Translations under genes and position numbers: made by a program
Notes under the pieces: generated by a model
Database searches by the model: none
Seen by the model: only the letters and a program-made list of their open reading frames with translations
Told to the model about the DNA's origin: nothing
Shown: piece by piece, positions 14,048 through 21,382 of the stretch
Numbering within the stretch: the first letter of the stretch is position 1
Layout: each line of letters starts with the position of its first letter
Origin: Candidatus Saccharibacteria bacterium UBA1235
Lineage (GTDB): Bacteria; Patescibacteriota; Saccharimonadia; Saccharimonadales; Saccharimonadaceae
Direction: 5' to 3'
Length of the DNA: 25,897 nucleotides
Assembly (NCBI GenBank): GCA_002309075.1
Contig: DBWP01000008.1
Coordinates: 64,190 to 90,086, forward strand

Positions 14048-15270
14048 TAGTTACCTCCTTGACAGCTAACGTCGCCAGATTGACAATCCACGGCACGCTT
14101 GCCGAACATATTTTGAATTTGGACATAAGAATCGGTAACATTGAAACGGTTGACTGGGCCAAGAGCAATAACGTGTTTGTTGGTAAAATTAAAGATTTCC
14201 GAATTCAATGTAATCGTAGCAGAAAACCTAAGTACTAGCTGACCGTTCGCATCACGACCGTTTGATGAGTTTGAAATAACGATGCCGTCATTTTCGTCAG
14301 TTTCAATAAGGTTACATGTTGAGTTGGTGCCGACCCACGTAATGCCGTCGATAGTTTTATAAACGGTTTCTGAAGGATTGCCAGAATCTTGATAATTTTC
14401 AACTCCACTGTAAGTAATACATGAACTATTGAAGTGGGCGACATTTTCGATAGTCCCGCCAAGGTCCATATACGGAGCGCCTTCGACTGGTTCTTCGCTA
14501 TACCATTCAGCAAATTGTGGCGTGCGCCAAATTTTAACAACGGTTTGATCGTTATAAGTTTCGGTTTGATAGCCTAAAGTTGCTTCTTCGGCTTTATAAA
14601 TTTTTTCGCCGTTTTCGTCATAATCTATATTGGCTTCGTAGGTTGGGTTACAGCCTTCGCCTGTGATTAACCAGAAAGCGTAGCGGCCTTTTTCTTGATC
14701 ATAGAACGAGCCGTTAACATCAGATTCAACAATACAATAAGCTGGGATTTCAGTGCCGGCTTTATCTACATAACGACCATAATCATAGCGTAGATATTGC
14801 ATACTTTTCTTAAAAGAATCGAGGACGTTATAATCAATGAACGGAGGGGTCAAAGCATCAGCTTGAGCATCGAGTGAAATAACGGTTGGGTTAGTTGAAA
14901 AATCGATATTCAATTCGGAAATTTCAATTTTATCGCCACTAGTTGGAATGAGTGCGGAAAGAACATTAAAGAGCCTAGAAGAAACTTTTTTGTTCGCAGA
15001 AATTTCGGAAAGATTTCCGAGCTGGTCTTTAATCGTGAGGAAATCACTAAGATCGCTGTAGTCTTTAACTTTTGCGACGAGATTATCGATAGTTCCACTT
15101 TTGCCATCAACCGCAGCTTGTTGACCGCCGGCAATACTGGCGAAAATGAGTGTCATTGCAAGGCTACCTGCAGCAATAACAATGCAAATGAAAAAGATTA
15201 GGTTACGGAGTTTTAGAGTTTTAATCATTTCGTACTTAACGTCTGGTACGAGATTAATTTCGCGAGCCAT
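14047..15270 (-). CDS. pilN: PilN-like alignment protein with a large insertion
   Basis: The 407-residue protein begins MAREINLVPD, the INLxP motif through which PilN binds PilM, and has one membrane helix (about 24-48). A periplasm-type domain follows; its start (LNIDFSTNPTVISLDA) and end (LVLRFSATITLNSEIF) look like the two halves of a normal PilN domain, but about 190 residues lie between them. PilN is usually near 200 residues. The insertion holds a run of acidic and aromatic segments and at least four cysteines, with two more in the C-terminal tail (DCQSGDVSC). ATG overlaps the pilM stop (TAATG) and GGAG lies upstream. Confidence 0.85.
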   Translation of the reverse strand: MAREINLVPDVKYEMIKTLKLRNLIFFICIVIAAGSLAMTLIFASIAGGQQAAVDGKSGTIDNLVAKVKDYSDLSDFLTIKDQLGNLSEISANKKVSSRLFNVLSALIPTSGDKIEISELNIDFSTNPTVISLDAQADALTPPFIDYNVLDSFKKSMQYLRYDYGRYVDKAGTEIPAYCIVESDVNGSFYDQEKGRYAFWLITGEGCNPTYEANIDYDENGEKIYKAEEATLGYQTETYNDQTVVKIWRTPQFAEWYSEEPVEGAPYMDLGGTIENVAHFNSSCITYSGVENYQDSGNPSETVYKTIDGITWVGTNSTCNLIETDENDGIVISNSSNGRDANGQLVLRFSATITLNSEIFNFTNKHVIALGPVNRFNVTDSYVQIQNMFGKRAVDCQSGDVSCQGGN

Positions 15271-16316
15271 TAATCGTTACTCCTTTCCGATAGACCGATA
15301 GCAACGGCAAACTCGCTAGCGACTGGAGCGAGGACGCGTTGTTGTTCTGGAGTAGTACGGACAGACTGCCATGGATTCCCTTTCATGGTTGGGATATTCG
15401 TTTTAGCTTCGATATATTCAGCAAAAAGAGGAATCAAGCCGGCGTAGCCAGAAAGAATAATGCCACCAACTTTACCATTCAAATAATTTGTTTGGAAGAA
15501 ACGAACGGATTTTGTAAGTTCGCTTGCATAAGTCTCGAGAGGGCGAGAAAGAATTTTGAAAACTTGACCTTCAATTTTATCTTCGGCGAGACCAAATTTA
15601 AGAATAAACTGGCGAGCCTGATCGGCACGAACGCCAAGGCCGGTCGATAAGGTCTGGACAAAACTACCAAAACCGCCTGGAATAGAGCGAACGAGGCGAG
15701 GTTGATCTTTATAAACGACGACAAGATCAGTTGATTTTTCACCAAAATCTACCACAAGACAAGCATCCATTGCGCCAGGGATAGCAAGAGACCGAGCCAT
15801 CGCAAGTGGCTCTGGCTCCATTGCAATAATATTTAGACCAGCTTTTTCAATTGTTTCCATCGCGGTTTCAACATAAGATTTATCAACAGAAGAAACAAGG
15901 ACTTCGGTTTTTGCTGGGTCATTTGGGCTTGGGCCAAGAATAATATAATCAGCCTTAGCTTCGTTCATCGGCATTGGAACATATTTATCCATTTCGTATT
16001 TAAAAGATTTCGCAAGTTCTTTTTTTGGTAATGTATCGGTTTCAACAACAGACGTAAAAGTCTTACTGGCCGGAAGGCCAACCGCAACATTTTTAGTTTT
16101 AATACCAGCCTGTTCGACGGCGCCCATGATAGCTTCGCCGAGACGTTTACGGCCAACTTCGGATTGATCGGATGTGAGTTTTGCATCGATCGGAACGTAG
16201 GCATATTTAGAAAGCGTCCAGCCATGTTTTTCGTCGCCCAAAAGCTGCACGATGCGCATCGAGTTGGTACCAATATCTAGCGAGAAGAAGTCGCCCACGC
16301 CATGCAATAAATTCAT
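15270..16316 (-). CDS. pilM: Pilus assembly ATPase-fold protein PilM
   Basis: The 348-residue cytoplasmic protein has the actin-like fold of PilM/FtsA: phosphate-1 motif SLDIGTNSMRIVQL near the N-terminus, VVDFGEKSTDLVVV (second phosphate region) and IILSGYAGLIP (adenosine motif). PilM binds the N-terminal INLVP peptide of PilN and links it to the PilB/PilC machine. It is the first gene of the pilMNO-orf102-pilB operon. The start at 16316 follows TATAAT by 6 nt, so the whole operon is predicted to start with a leaderless codon, with a TTGCAA -35 box 17 nt before the -10. Confidence 0.95.
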   Translation of the reverse strand: MNLLHGVGDFFSLDIGTNSMRIVQLLGDEKHGWTLSKYAYVPIDAKLTSDQSEVGRKRLGEAIMGAVEQAGIKTKNVAVGLPASKTFTSVVETDTLPKKELAKSFKYEMDKYVPMPMNEAKADYIILGPSPNDPAKTEVLVSSVDKSYVETAMETIEKAGLNIIAMEPEPLAMARSLAIPGAMDACLVVDFGEKSTDLVVVYKDQPRLVRSIPGGFGSFVQTLSTGLGVRADQARQFILKFGLAEDKIEGQVFKILSRPLETYASELTKSVRFFQTNYLNGKVGGIILSGYAGLIPLFAEYIEAKTNIPTMKGNPWQSVRTTPEQQRVLAPVASEFAVAIGLSERSND

Positions 16317-16322
16317 AATATA

Positions 16323-16351
16323 ATTATAAGCTTAAACTTTTTATTTTGCAA
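16323..16351 (-). promoter_or_regulatory. Promoter of the pilM operon, leaderless
   Basis: On minus, TTGCAA (16351 to 16346), a 17-nt spacer, TATAAT (16328 to 16323), then 6 nt to the ATG at 16316. Confidence 0.75.
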
Positions 16352-16415
16352 GCGGAATGTTAGAAGCTAGGTTTAGGTGGGATGAAATGTGTATTGTTTC
16401 TCGGCGGGAGTTAGG

Positions 16416-19082
16416 CTAAGAACCAGCAATGCAGCGTACAGAGACCCCATAGATTTTGTAGAGATTGAGTACATTCCAGCTACTACCATTGTAGTGCAGA
16501 GTACTCTGATAGTTAGTATCGTACGCAGTAGCTGGCCACCACCAGCCGTTCGAGCCAGCGTTGCGTAGCGAGCCGCTGTAGTAGTAGCCTGCAAGGACAG
16601 GGTTAAAGTTTGTGCCGTTATTGTTCTTTATAGTAGTAATTTCTGTCTGAGTAGGTAGTCTCCAACCTTTAGGACAGATATCTGATGTAGCGTCTTGTTT
16701 TGTCGTTTCGCTACATACAGTTCCAGCCGAAGCTGCACAGTAGTTATAATAGGCGCCATAGGTTGAGCTATTTGGATCTGAAGTGTTAAAGTGGGCTCTA
16801 GGTTCAGTATAAGTATTTCCAGCAGTTAAATCTCCTCCAGCCGAGATATTAAAATCTGCTCCGGTAAAGTTAGATTCAGAGGCGGAGATAGTACCCATAA
16901 TCTTTAGGTTACTCGTCATCCAATAGGTATTGCCTATTCTGGCGATATTATAGACATTACCGTCACGAGAATCTAGGAGAGTAGTGGTGGAGCCATCGGT
17001 TGGCATAAGTTGCGCTAACTTTGCGCCATCCACGTTTTGCATGGTTGGCGGGACGCCGTAAACACAACGTACAGAGTGGCCGAAGTCGCGACTGCCGCCA
17101 TCCTGCAGATTGACACTCAACTTAAAGACGCCAGGTCTGTACATACCTGAGGTATGGATGTACGTAGAAGACCAGAAGTAGCCGCTTGCGCCTTGACCGA
17201 GGGCTGAGCCATTGTAGAAGTAGCCGGAGAGGGGCGTTCTCAGGGCGTTTACGAAGTTTACATTGTTACTAGAATAAGCTGTATAAAGGGCTTGGTATTC
17301 GCCAGATGATCCGCCAGTTGGCATCCTCCAGCCTTTTGGACAGATGTCTTGTGTGGCGTTGCCGGATGGAGAGCCTTCGTTTGTTCCGTTACCATAGCAG
17401 TAGGAACCTGCCGAGGCGGCGCAATAGTTATAGTAGACGCCTACCTTTCCGGTTCCAGATTGACCCGCGGCAAGAGATTGAGTGGTATCTTTACTTGCTG
17501 CATTGACTAGTGGCACAGAATAATTATTTCCGGAGGTTAGGTTTCCTACGCCAGCGGTAGCGTATTTATCGGAAGTAGTACCGGTAGAAGTACCCTTGAG
17601 ATAGTTTAGGGTGGTAGCAGAAGCGTTAGTATTAGAAGCGGTGGTATTATTTAGGGTTGTGCTGTTAGTTAGATCTAGTGCGAGGTTGTCTAGCATCCAG
17701 ACCTTGCCGTCAGCGAGACGACCAACAGTATAGGTTGTGTTATCGCGTTCGTCTTTTACCGTCATCGTATCGCCGCTATTTGGAATTTTTTCTGCGAGAG
17801 TACTGCTCGTCATACTCTGCATGGTTGGGATGTCGTAAACGCAGCGTATGGAACGCCCCGTATGTTTCATGTTATATTTTTCACTCCAACCATTATTGTC
17901 GTATTGTAGATAATATTGAATTTGATAGGTCATCGCAGTAGCTGACCACCAGTTGCCGTTTGAGCCAGCGTCTCGTAGTGTGCCGCTGCCGTAGTAACCT
18001 GCAAGGACAGGGTTTTTATTGGAGCTGGAAGCGTTTGTAAAAGCCTGGGCTTCAGTTCGGGTCGGTAGTCTCCAGCCCTTAGGACAGATGTCTGATGTAG
18101 CGTCTTGCTTTGTTTGACTACATACAGTTCCAGCAGAAGCTGCACAGTAGTTATAATAGGCGCCATAAGTTGAGCTATCTGCATCTGAAGTGTTAAAGTG
18201 GGCTCTAGGTTCGGTAAAGGTAATTCCTGCGGTTAAATCTCCTCCAGCGGAGATATTAAAATCTGCTCCGGTGAAGTTGGATTCAGGGGCGGAGATAGTA
18301 CCCATAATCTTTAGGTTATCTGTCATCCAATATGTGCCGTCAATATTTGCAATTTGGTATTTTTTGCCATCACGAGAATCTTTAAGTGTCATTACGTCGT
18401 CATTATTCGGCACAAGCGAAGCAAGATCTGATGCCGAGACATTTTGCATAATCGGGGTCGGGTCTGGGTTTGCGGTAGCAGCAAAGTTAATTGTCGTTTG
18501 GTATGTCCCTGGAGCTAAGGTCGCGTTTACTTTAGAACCGAAGGAAATGCTTGTAGATTCTAGGGTTGTGACTCTGCTTGTATTACTATTTAGATTAATA
18601 GACGATTGCAGTGGGAGATAGTTAGTTGCAGCAGATAGATTAGTAGCGGTATTTATTTTATATCCCCAGGTATTAGCCGTAAAATCACAAGTATTAGCCG
18701 TATCTACCGTACAAGTGTAACCGCCGTCTTTAGCGGTTAGAGTAGGAATAGTCTTAGATCCGTCTTCAGTTGAGATTAAGCTCGTGTTAGATACACTCAT
18801 GACGAGGTTATAGCCCCATTCGTTATTCGTTCCAACCGAAACTACCATAGTTTTCTCGTTAAACGCCGTGCCATGATCTGGAACTACATTCATAGTCGTC
18901 GTCGCACCAATCGCAGAGCCATTAGCGTCAGAAAGATTAATCTCGAGGATCGGAGTATCAGAAATATTAACCGAGAAGCCTAGGCCAGCATCAGCAAAGA
19001 CATCGCTTGGAAGAGAGGAGAAGCCTAACGCGAGAAAAAGAAATAAGCTAAATTTCTTAACCGTACCTCTCCAGGAATTCAT
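16416..19082 (-). CDS. Secreted protein with three tandem FISUMP domains, probable adhesin
   Basis: The 888-residue protein has a signal peptide (basic start, hydrophobic core, likely cleavage after VFA at residue 30). An N-terminal beta-rich, Thr/Ser/Asn-rich domain follows (about 31-205). Then come three repeats of the FISUMP domain (TIGR02145 type), each opening with a MQ-x-[MV] line at 212, 421 and 681. Each repeat has the D-x-R-D-x-x-x-Y-x-[IV] start, the W-M-[TL]-[DS]-N-L motif, the YYNYCAASAG motif, DICPKGWR-x-PT and a late SVRC/SIRC cysteine. The middle repeat is more distant from the others. There is no C-terminal anchor. The ATG at 19082 follows TATAAT by 7 nt. It lies just downstream of the rpsF-tlyA block and next to the T4P genes. 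Surface adhesion or host contact is inference; FISUMP function is not established. Confidence 0.85.
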   Translation of the reverse strand: MNSWRGTVKKFSLFLFLALGFSSLPSDVFADAGLGFSVNISDTPILEINLSDANGSAIGATTTMNVVPDHGTAFNEKTMVVSVGTNNEWGYNLVMSVSNTSLISTEDGSKTIPTLTAKDGGYTCTVDTANTCDFTANTWGYKINTATNLSAATNYLPLQSSINLNSNTSRVTTLESTSISFGSKVNATLAPGTYQTTINFAATANPDPTPIMQNVSASDLASLVPNNDDVMTLKDSRDGKKYQIANIDGTYWMTDNLKIMGTISAPESNFTGADFNISAGGDLTAGITFTEPRAHFNTSDADSSTYGAYYNYCAASAGTVCSQTKQDATSDICPKGWRLPTRTEAQAFTNASSSNKNPVLAGYYGSGTLRDAGSNGNWWSATAMTYQIQYYLQYDNNGWSEKYNMKHTGRSIRCVYDIPTMQSMTSSTLAEKIPNSGDTMTVKDERDNTTYTVGRLADGKVWMLDNLALDLTNSTTLNNTTASNTNASATTLNYLKGTSTGTTSDKYATAGVGNLTSGNNYSVPLVNAASKDTTQSLAAGQSGTGKVGVYYNYCAASAGSYCYGNGTNEGSPSGNATQDICPKGWRMPTGGSSGEYQALYTAYSSNNVNFVNALRTPLSGYFYNGSALGQGASGYFWSSTYIHTSGMYRPGVFKLSVNLQDGGSRDFGHSVRCVYGVPPTMQNVDGAKLAQLMPTDGSTTTLLDSRDGNVYNIARIGNTYWMTSNLKIMGTISASESNFTGADFNISAGGDLTAGNTYTEPRAHFNTSDPNSSTYGAYYNYCAASAGTVCSETTKQDATSDICPKGWRLPTQTEITTIKNNNGTNFNPVLAGYYYSGSLRNAGSNGWWWPATAYDTNYQSTLHYNGSSWNVLNLYKIYGVSVRCIAGS
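16654..16925. repeat. Intragenic repeat copy, FISUMP domain 3
   Basis: Nearly identical to 18064-18332 at the DNA level, with identical runs of 23-31 bp and a one-codon length difference. Both lie in the same gene. Confidence 0.85.
18064..18332. repeat. Intragenic repeat copy, FISUMP domain 1
   Basis: Partner of 16654-16925, about 1.4 kb apart in the same orientation. Confidence 0.85.
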
Positions 19083-19089
19083 ATATAAT

Positions 19090-19095
19090 ATTATA
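19090..19095 (-). promoter_or_regulatory. -10 box of the FISUMP gene, leaderless
   Basis: On minus TATAAT is followed by 7 nt and the ATG at 19082. The box overlaps the stop codon of the preceding methyltransferase gene. Confidence 0.6.
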
Positions 19096-19660
19096 TATTA
19101 CCACGAGCGGAATGTAAATAATAAAACCTCTCTACATTCCCATGGCGGCCGGCGAGGTCGTTGTCGCGCTTTTTAATAATCGCGTAACCGTTATTTTTTA
19201 ACCAAGTCTCGAAATTTTTAATAATTTCGCGGCGGATTTTTTCGTTTTTAACGATTCCCTTGTTTAGCTGGTCTTCACGTGCTTCAAACTGCGGTTTTAG
19301 CATCACGAGAAAATCGGCATTCTTGTTGGGTAATTTTTTTAAGTAATTTAAAACTTTTGTTAAAGAGAGAAATGAGACGTCAGCAACGACAATATCAATT
19401 TCTTTGTTCAACGGAAAATCAAAAATATCAGTTTTTTCATTTAATTCGATTCGAGGATCGAAGCGGAGAGGAGCCTTCATTTGATGAGAGCCCTTCTCTA
19501 CCGCGATAACTTTTTTCGCGCCAAGTTTTAATGCGAGTTCAGTAAAGCCGCCAGTCGAAGAACCGATGTCGAGAACGGTTTTGTCGCGGAAATCAAAATT
19601 GAAGGCGCGGACGGCGCCTTCAATTTTTAAATACCCCCTATTTACGCCCTCGGTATTCAT
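19091..19660 (-). CDS. TlyA-like rRNA 2'-O-methyltransferase without S4 domain
   Basis: From the chosen ATG the protein has 189 residues with a Rossmann methyltransferase fold: SAM motif VLDIGSSTGGFT (29-40), VADVSFLSL (Asp94) and LVMLKPQFE (Lys122), which match the FtsJ-like domain of TlyA. The segment VNRGYLKIEGAV corresponds to the SRGGxKLxxAL line that follows the S4 domain in TlyA, but the S4 RNA-binding domain itself is absent (TlyA is usually about 270 residues). Substrate is therefore inferred only as rRNA. The start at 19660 has GGAAA upstream and overlaps efp by 23 nt; an upstream ATG at 19690 would overlap by 53 nt and add Ser/Arg residues with no family match. It ends the rpsF operon. 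Confidence 0.8.
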   Translation of the reverse strand: MNTEGVNRGYLKIEGAVRAFNFDFRDKTVLDIGSSTGGFTELALKLGAKKVIAVEKGSHQMKAPLRFDPRIELNEKTDIFDFPLNKEIDIVVADVSFLSLTKVLNYLKKLPNKNADFLVMLKPQFEAREDQLNKGIVKNEKIRREIIKNFETWLKNNGYAIIKKRDNDLAGRHGNVERFYYLHSARGNI

Positions 19661-20195
19661 AGGTTTCCGTGTCGACCGAGACGACATCACCTTCTTTGAT
19701 GAAGGCAGGAACTTTAATTACTACGCCGGTTTCCAAGGTCGCGTCTTTCATGACGGAGCTTGTCGTGTCGCCTTTAACGGCGGTTTCGGTGTAGGTTACG
19801 GCAAGCCAAAGATTCTTTGGAAGCTGGAGATTAATCGGAGTTCCGTTATAGAATTGGATTTCCATTTCGTCGCCATCTTTCATGAAATCTTTAGAATCAC
19901 CAACCATATCGCCCATAAGCTCGTATTGTTCAAACGTTTCTGGGTCCATAAAGTAGAATTTTTCATCGTCTTTATAGAGATATTGAACTTTGCGAGTTGT
20001 AACTTCGGCTGGCTCAATCTTTTCTTGGCCTTTAAAAGTTTTTGGGAGAAGCGCGCCCGAAATAAGGTTTTTAACCTTAACGTTGACGATGGAACCGCCT
20101 CGGCCCATAACTTTCTGGGAGTACTCTATAACCTTATACGGCTGGCCGTCTAAAGTGATAAGAGTGCCTTTCTTTAGATCTGTTGGTCCGTACAT
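19638..20195 (-). CDS. efp: Elongation factor P
   Basis: The 185-residue protein has the three beta-barrel domains of EF-P: the N-terminal KOW-like domain with LKKGTLITLDGQPYKV, the central OB domain (QYLYKDDEKFYFMDPETFEQYEL) and the C-terminal OB domain with TYTETAVKGDTTS and VVIKVPAFIKEGDVV, both highly typical. EF-P relieves ribosome stalling at proline stretches. The loop tip reads KVMGRGGS with Arg at position 32, where many EF-Ps have Lys in KPGKG; a Pro is missing from this loop. A good Shine-Dalgarno site (AAGGAGAG) precedes the ATG. It follows rpsR by about 9 nt in the operon. Confidence 0.97.
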   Translation of the reverse strand: MYGPTDLKKGTLITLDGQPYKVIEYSQKVMGRGGSIVNVKVKNLISGALLPKTFKGQEKIEPAEVTTRKVQYLYKDDEKFYFMDPETFEQYELMGDMVGDSKDFMKDGDEMEIQFYNGTPINLQLPKNLWLAVTYTETAVKGDTTSSVMKDATLETGVVIKVPAFIKEGDVVSVDTETYEYRGRK

Positions 20196-20204
20196 TTTCT
20201 CTCC

Positions 20205-20402
20205 TTAATTATTAGCTACGAATGGCAAAAGTGCAATATGGCGCGCGCGCTTAACAGCAACAGCAAGTTGGCGTTGTTGTTTTGCGGAAAGACCAGTTTT
20301 AGAAACCGGCTCAATGCGACCGTAGGCATCGATATAGCGGCCTAAAGTTTTGACATCGCGATAATCAAAGTATAGATTTGGATCGTTCTTATATTTTTTC
20401 AT
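20205..20402 (-). CDS. rpsR: Ribosomal protein bS18
   Basis: The 65-residue protein has the bS18 features: YFDYRDVKTLGRYIDAYGRIEP and the conserved RQLAVAVKRARHIALLPF. It binds next to bS6 on the 30S platform. Length is short but normal for the family core. ATG is preceded by GAAGGAG. Third gene of the rpsF-ssb-rpsR operon, an arrangement common across bacteria. Confidence 0.98.
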   Translation of the reverse strand: MKKYKNDPNLYFDYRDVKTLGRYIDAYGRIEPVSKTGLSAKQQRQLAVAVKRARHIALLPFVANN

Positions 20403-20428
20403 AATTCTCCTTCGTTTTTAGAAGCGCC

Positions 20429-20875
20429 TTAGAATGGCACATCACTTAAATCAATTTCTTCTGGAATATCATCCGGAATATCATTAGAAACTTCTTCGTT
20501 TGATTGAGTGCTATAGCTTGCGCCACCTTCACGGTTATTATTGGCTGCGCCAGTAAAGTTGAAATCTTCAACAACGATTTCGACGCGAGAGCGCTTGCCG
20601 CCACCGTTTTTATCTTCCCAGGTGCGCTGAGAGAGACGGCCAGAAACGAGCACGCCGCTTCCCTTTTTAGCATAATTTGCAATCATTTCGCCAAGCTTAC
20701 CCCAGGCGGAACAATCAATAAATGAAACGTCTTCTTTATTTTCGCCGTTTGCATCACGATAAACGCGATTTACGGCAACTGAAAAGCTACAAACAGAGTT
20801 GCCACTTGGAGTGCTACGAAGCTCTGGATCGCGAGTTAAGTTACCTGCGATAATAGCTTTAGAAAATCCGCGCAT
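20429..20875 (-). CDS. ssb: Single-stranded DNA-binding protein
   Basis: The 148-residue protein has an OB fold: IIAGNLTRDPELRSTPSG, NSVCSFSVAVNR, VSFIDCSAWGKLGE and YAKKGSGVLVSGRL are standard SSB segments. A flexible tail rich in Asn, Ser and Glu ends in DLSDVPF, the acidic tip (usually D-D-x-P-F) that recruits partner proteins. The ATG at 20875 follows AAGGAGG and lies 1 nt after the rpsF stop; an in-frame ATG six codons upstream overlaps rpsF and has no such site. It works in replication and repair, and also protects incoming DNA during transformation, which may matter given the pilus genes. Confidence 0.97.
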   Translation of the reverse strand: MRGFSKAIIAGNLTRDPELRSTPSGNSVCSFSVAVNRVYRDANGENKEDVSFIDCSAWGKLGEMIANYAKKGSGVLVSGRLSQRTWEDKNGGGKRSRVEIVVEDFNFTGAANNNREGGASYSTQSNEEVSNDIPDDIPEEIDLSDVPF

Positions 20876-20876
20876 A

Positions 20877-21233
20877 TTAAGCCTCCTTTTCAACTTCTTC
20901 AGTTTCTTTTTCCGCTACTTCTTTACGGCGAGCCGTGTATTTCGCTTTGCGATCATCGGTTCGGACGAGGAGATAGCGAAGAACTTCGTCAGCAATGTTT
21001 AAAACACTGCTCATTTTTGCCGGAGCTTCAGCTGGAAGCTGGAGTTCGTAGTAGTGATAAACGGCAAATTCTTGTCCCTTAATCGTGTAAGCAAGACGTT
21101 TTTTACCTTCAGCCTCTTCTTTAACGATTTTACCGTTGTTGGTCTCGATAAGTTTCTTAACCTTGTCGAGAGCTGGATCTAGATTCATTTCTAGATCAGG
21201 GTGGAATAGGACTACTAGTTCGTAATCTTTCAT
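20877..21233 (-). CDS. rpsF: Ribosomal protein bS6
   Basis: The 118-residue protein matches bS6: start MKDYELVVLFHPDL, GKIVKEEAEGKKRLAYTIKG and FAVYHYYELQLPAEA, then the LRYLLVRTD segment and an acidic/basic tail rich in Glu and Lys. The ATG at 21233 has GGAG upstream; an earlier in-frame start at 21260 lies in the leader. First gene of the operon, with a strong promoter at 21298-21326 and a leader of about 57 nt. Confidence 0.97.
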   Translation of the reverse strand: MKDYELVVLFHPDLEMNLDPALDKVKKLIETNNGKIVKEEAEGKKRLAYTIKGQEFAVYHYYELQLPAEAPAKMSSVLNIADEVLRYLLVRTDDRKAKYTARRKEVAEKETEEVEKEA

Positions 21234-21251
21234 TGTTACTCCTTTGGTTAA

Positions 21252-21278
21252 AGCAAACACAGATTTAACTTGTTTGCT
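21252..21278 (-). other. Stem-loop in the rpsF leader
   Basis: AGCAAAC (21252-21258) pairs with GTTTGCT (21272-21278), 7 bp with a 13-nt loop, between the transcription start and the Shine-Dalgarno site. rpsF leaders in other bacteria bind the S6:S18 complex for autoregulation; the CCG bulge of that motif is not visible here, so the role is uncertain. Confidence 0.4.
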
Positions 21279-21297
21279 GAGCTAATATTATCTTTTA

Positions 21298-21326
21298 ATT
21301 ATAGCACAGATTTTCGTTTTTGACAA
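21298..21326 (-). promoter_or_regulatory. Strong promoter of the rpsF operon
   Basis: On minus, TTGTCA (21326 to 21321), a 17-nt spacer, and TGCTATAAT (extended -10, TATAAT 21303 to 21298). Confidence 0.85.
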
Positions 21327-21338
21327 GAGGTAAACATG

Positions 21339-21366
21339 AAAAAGCGCCGGACTTAACGTTCGGCGC
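21339..21366 (-). terminator. Terminator of the 262-residue hypothetical gene
   Basis: On minus, GCGCCG (21366 to 21361) pairs with CGGCGC (21349 to 21344) around an 11-nt loop and is followed by five T. It separates this gene from the rpsF promoter. Confidence 0.8.
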
Positions 21367-21382
21367 ACAGTAACTTTAACTT

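Noticed and set aside
16317..16415. A small gene between pilM and the FISUMP gene
   Set aside because: The 99-bp gap holds the pilM promoter and no open frame with a ribosome site or conserved look.
19566..20153. Open frame of 195 codons on plus
   Set aside because: It lies antisense to efp and the methyltransferase gene, whose proteins are clear family members. No promoter or ribosome site fits it.
21252..21278. Known S6:S18 autoregulatory leader motif
   Set aside because: The stem is in the right place but the conserved CCG bulge is not visible, so I list it only as a stem-loop.
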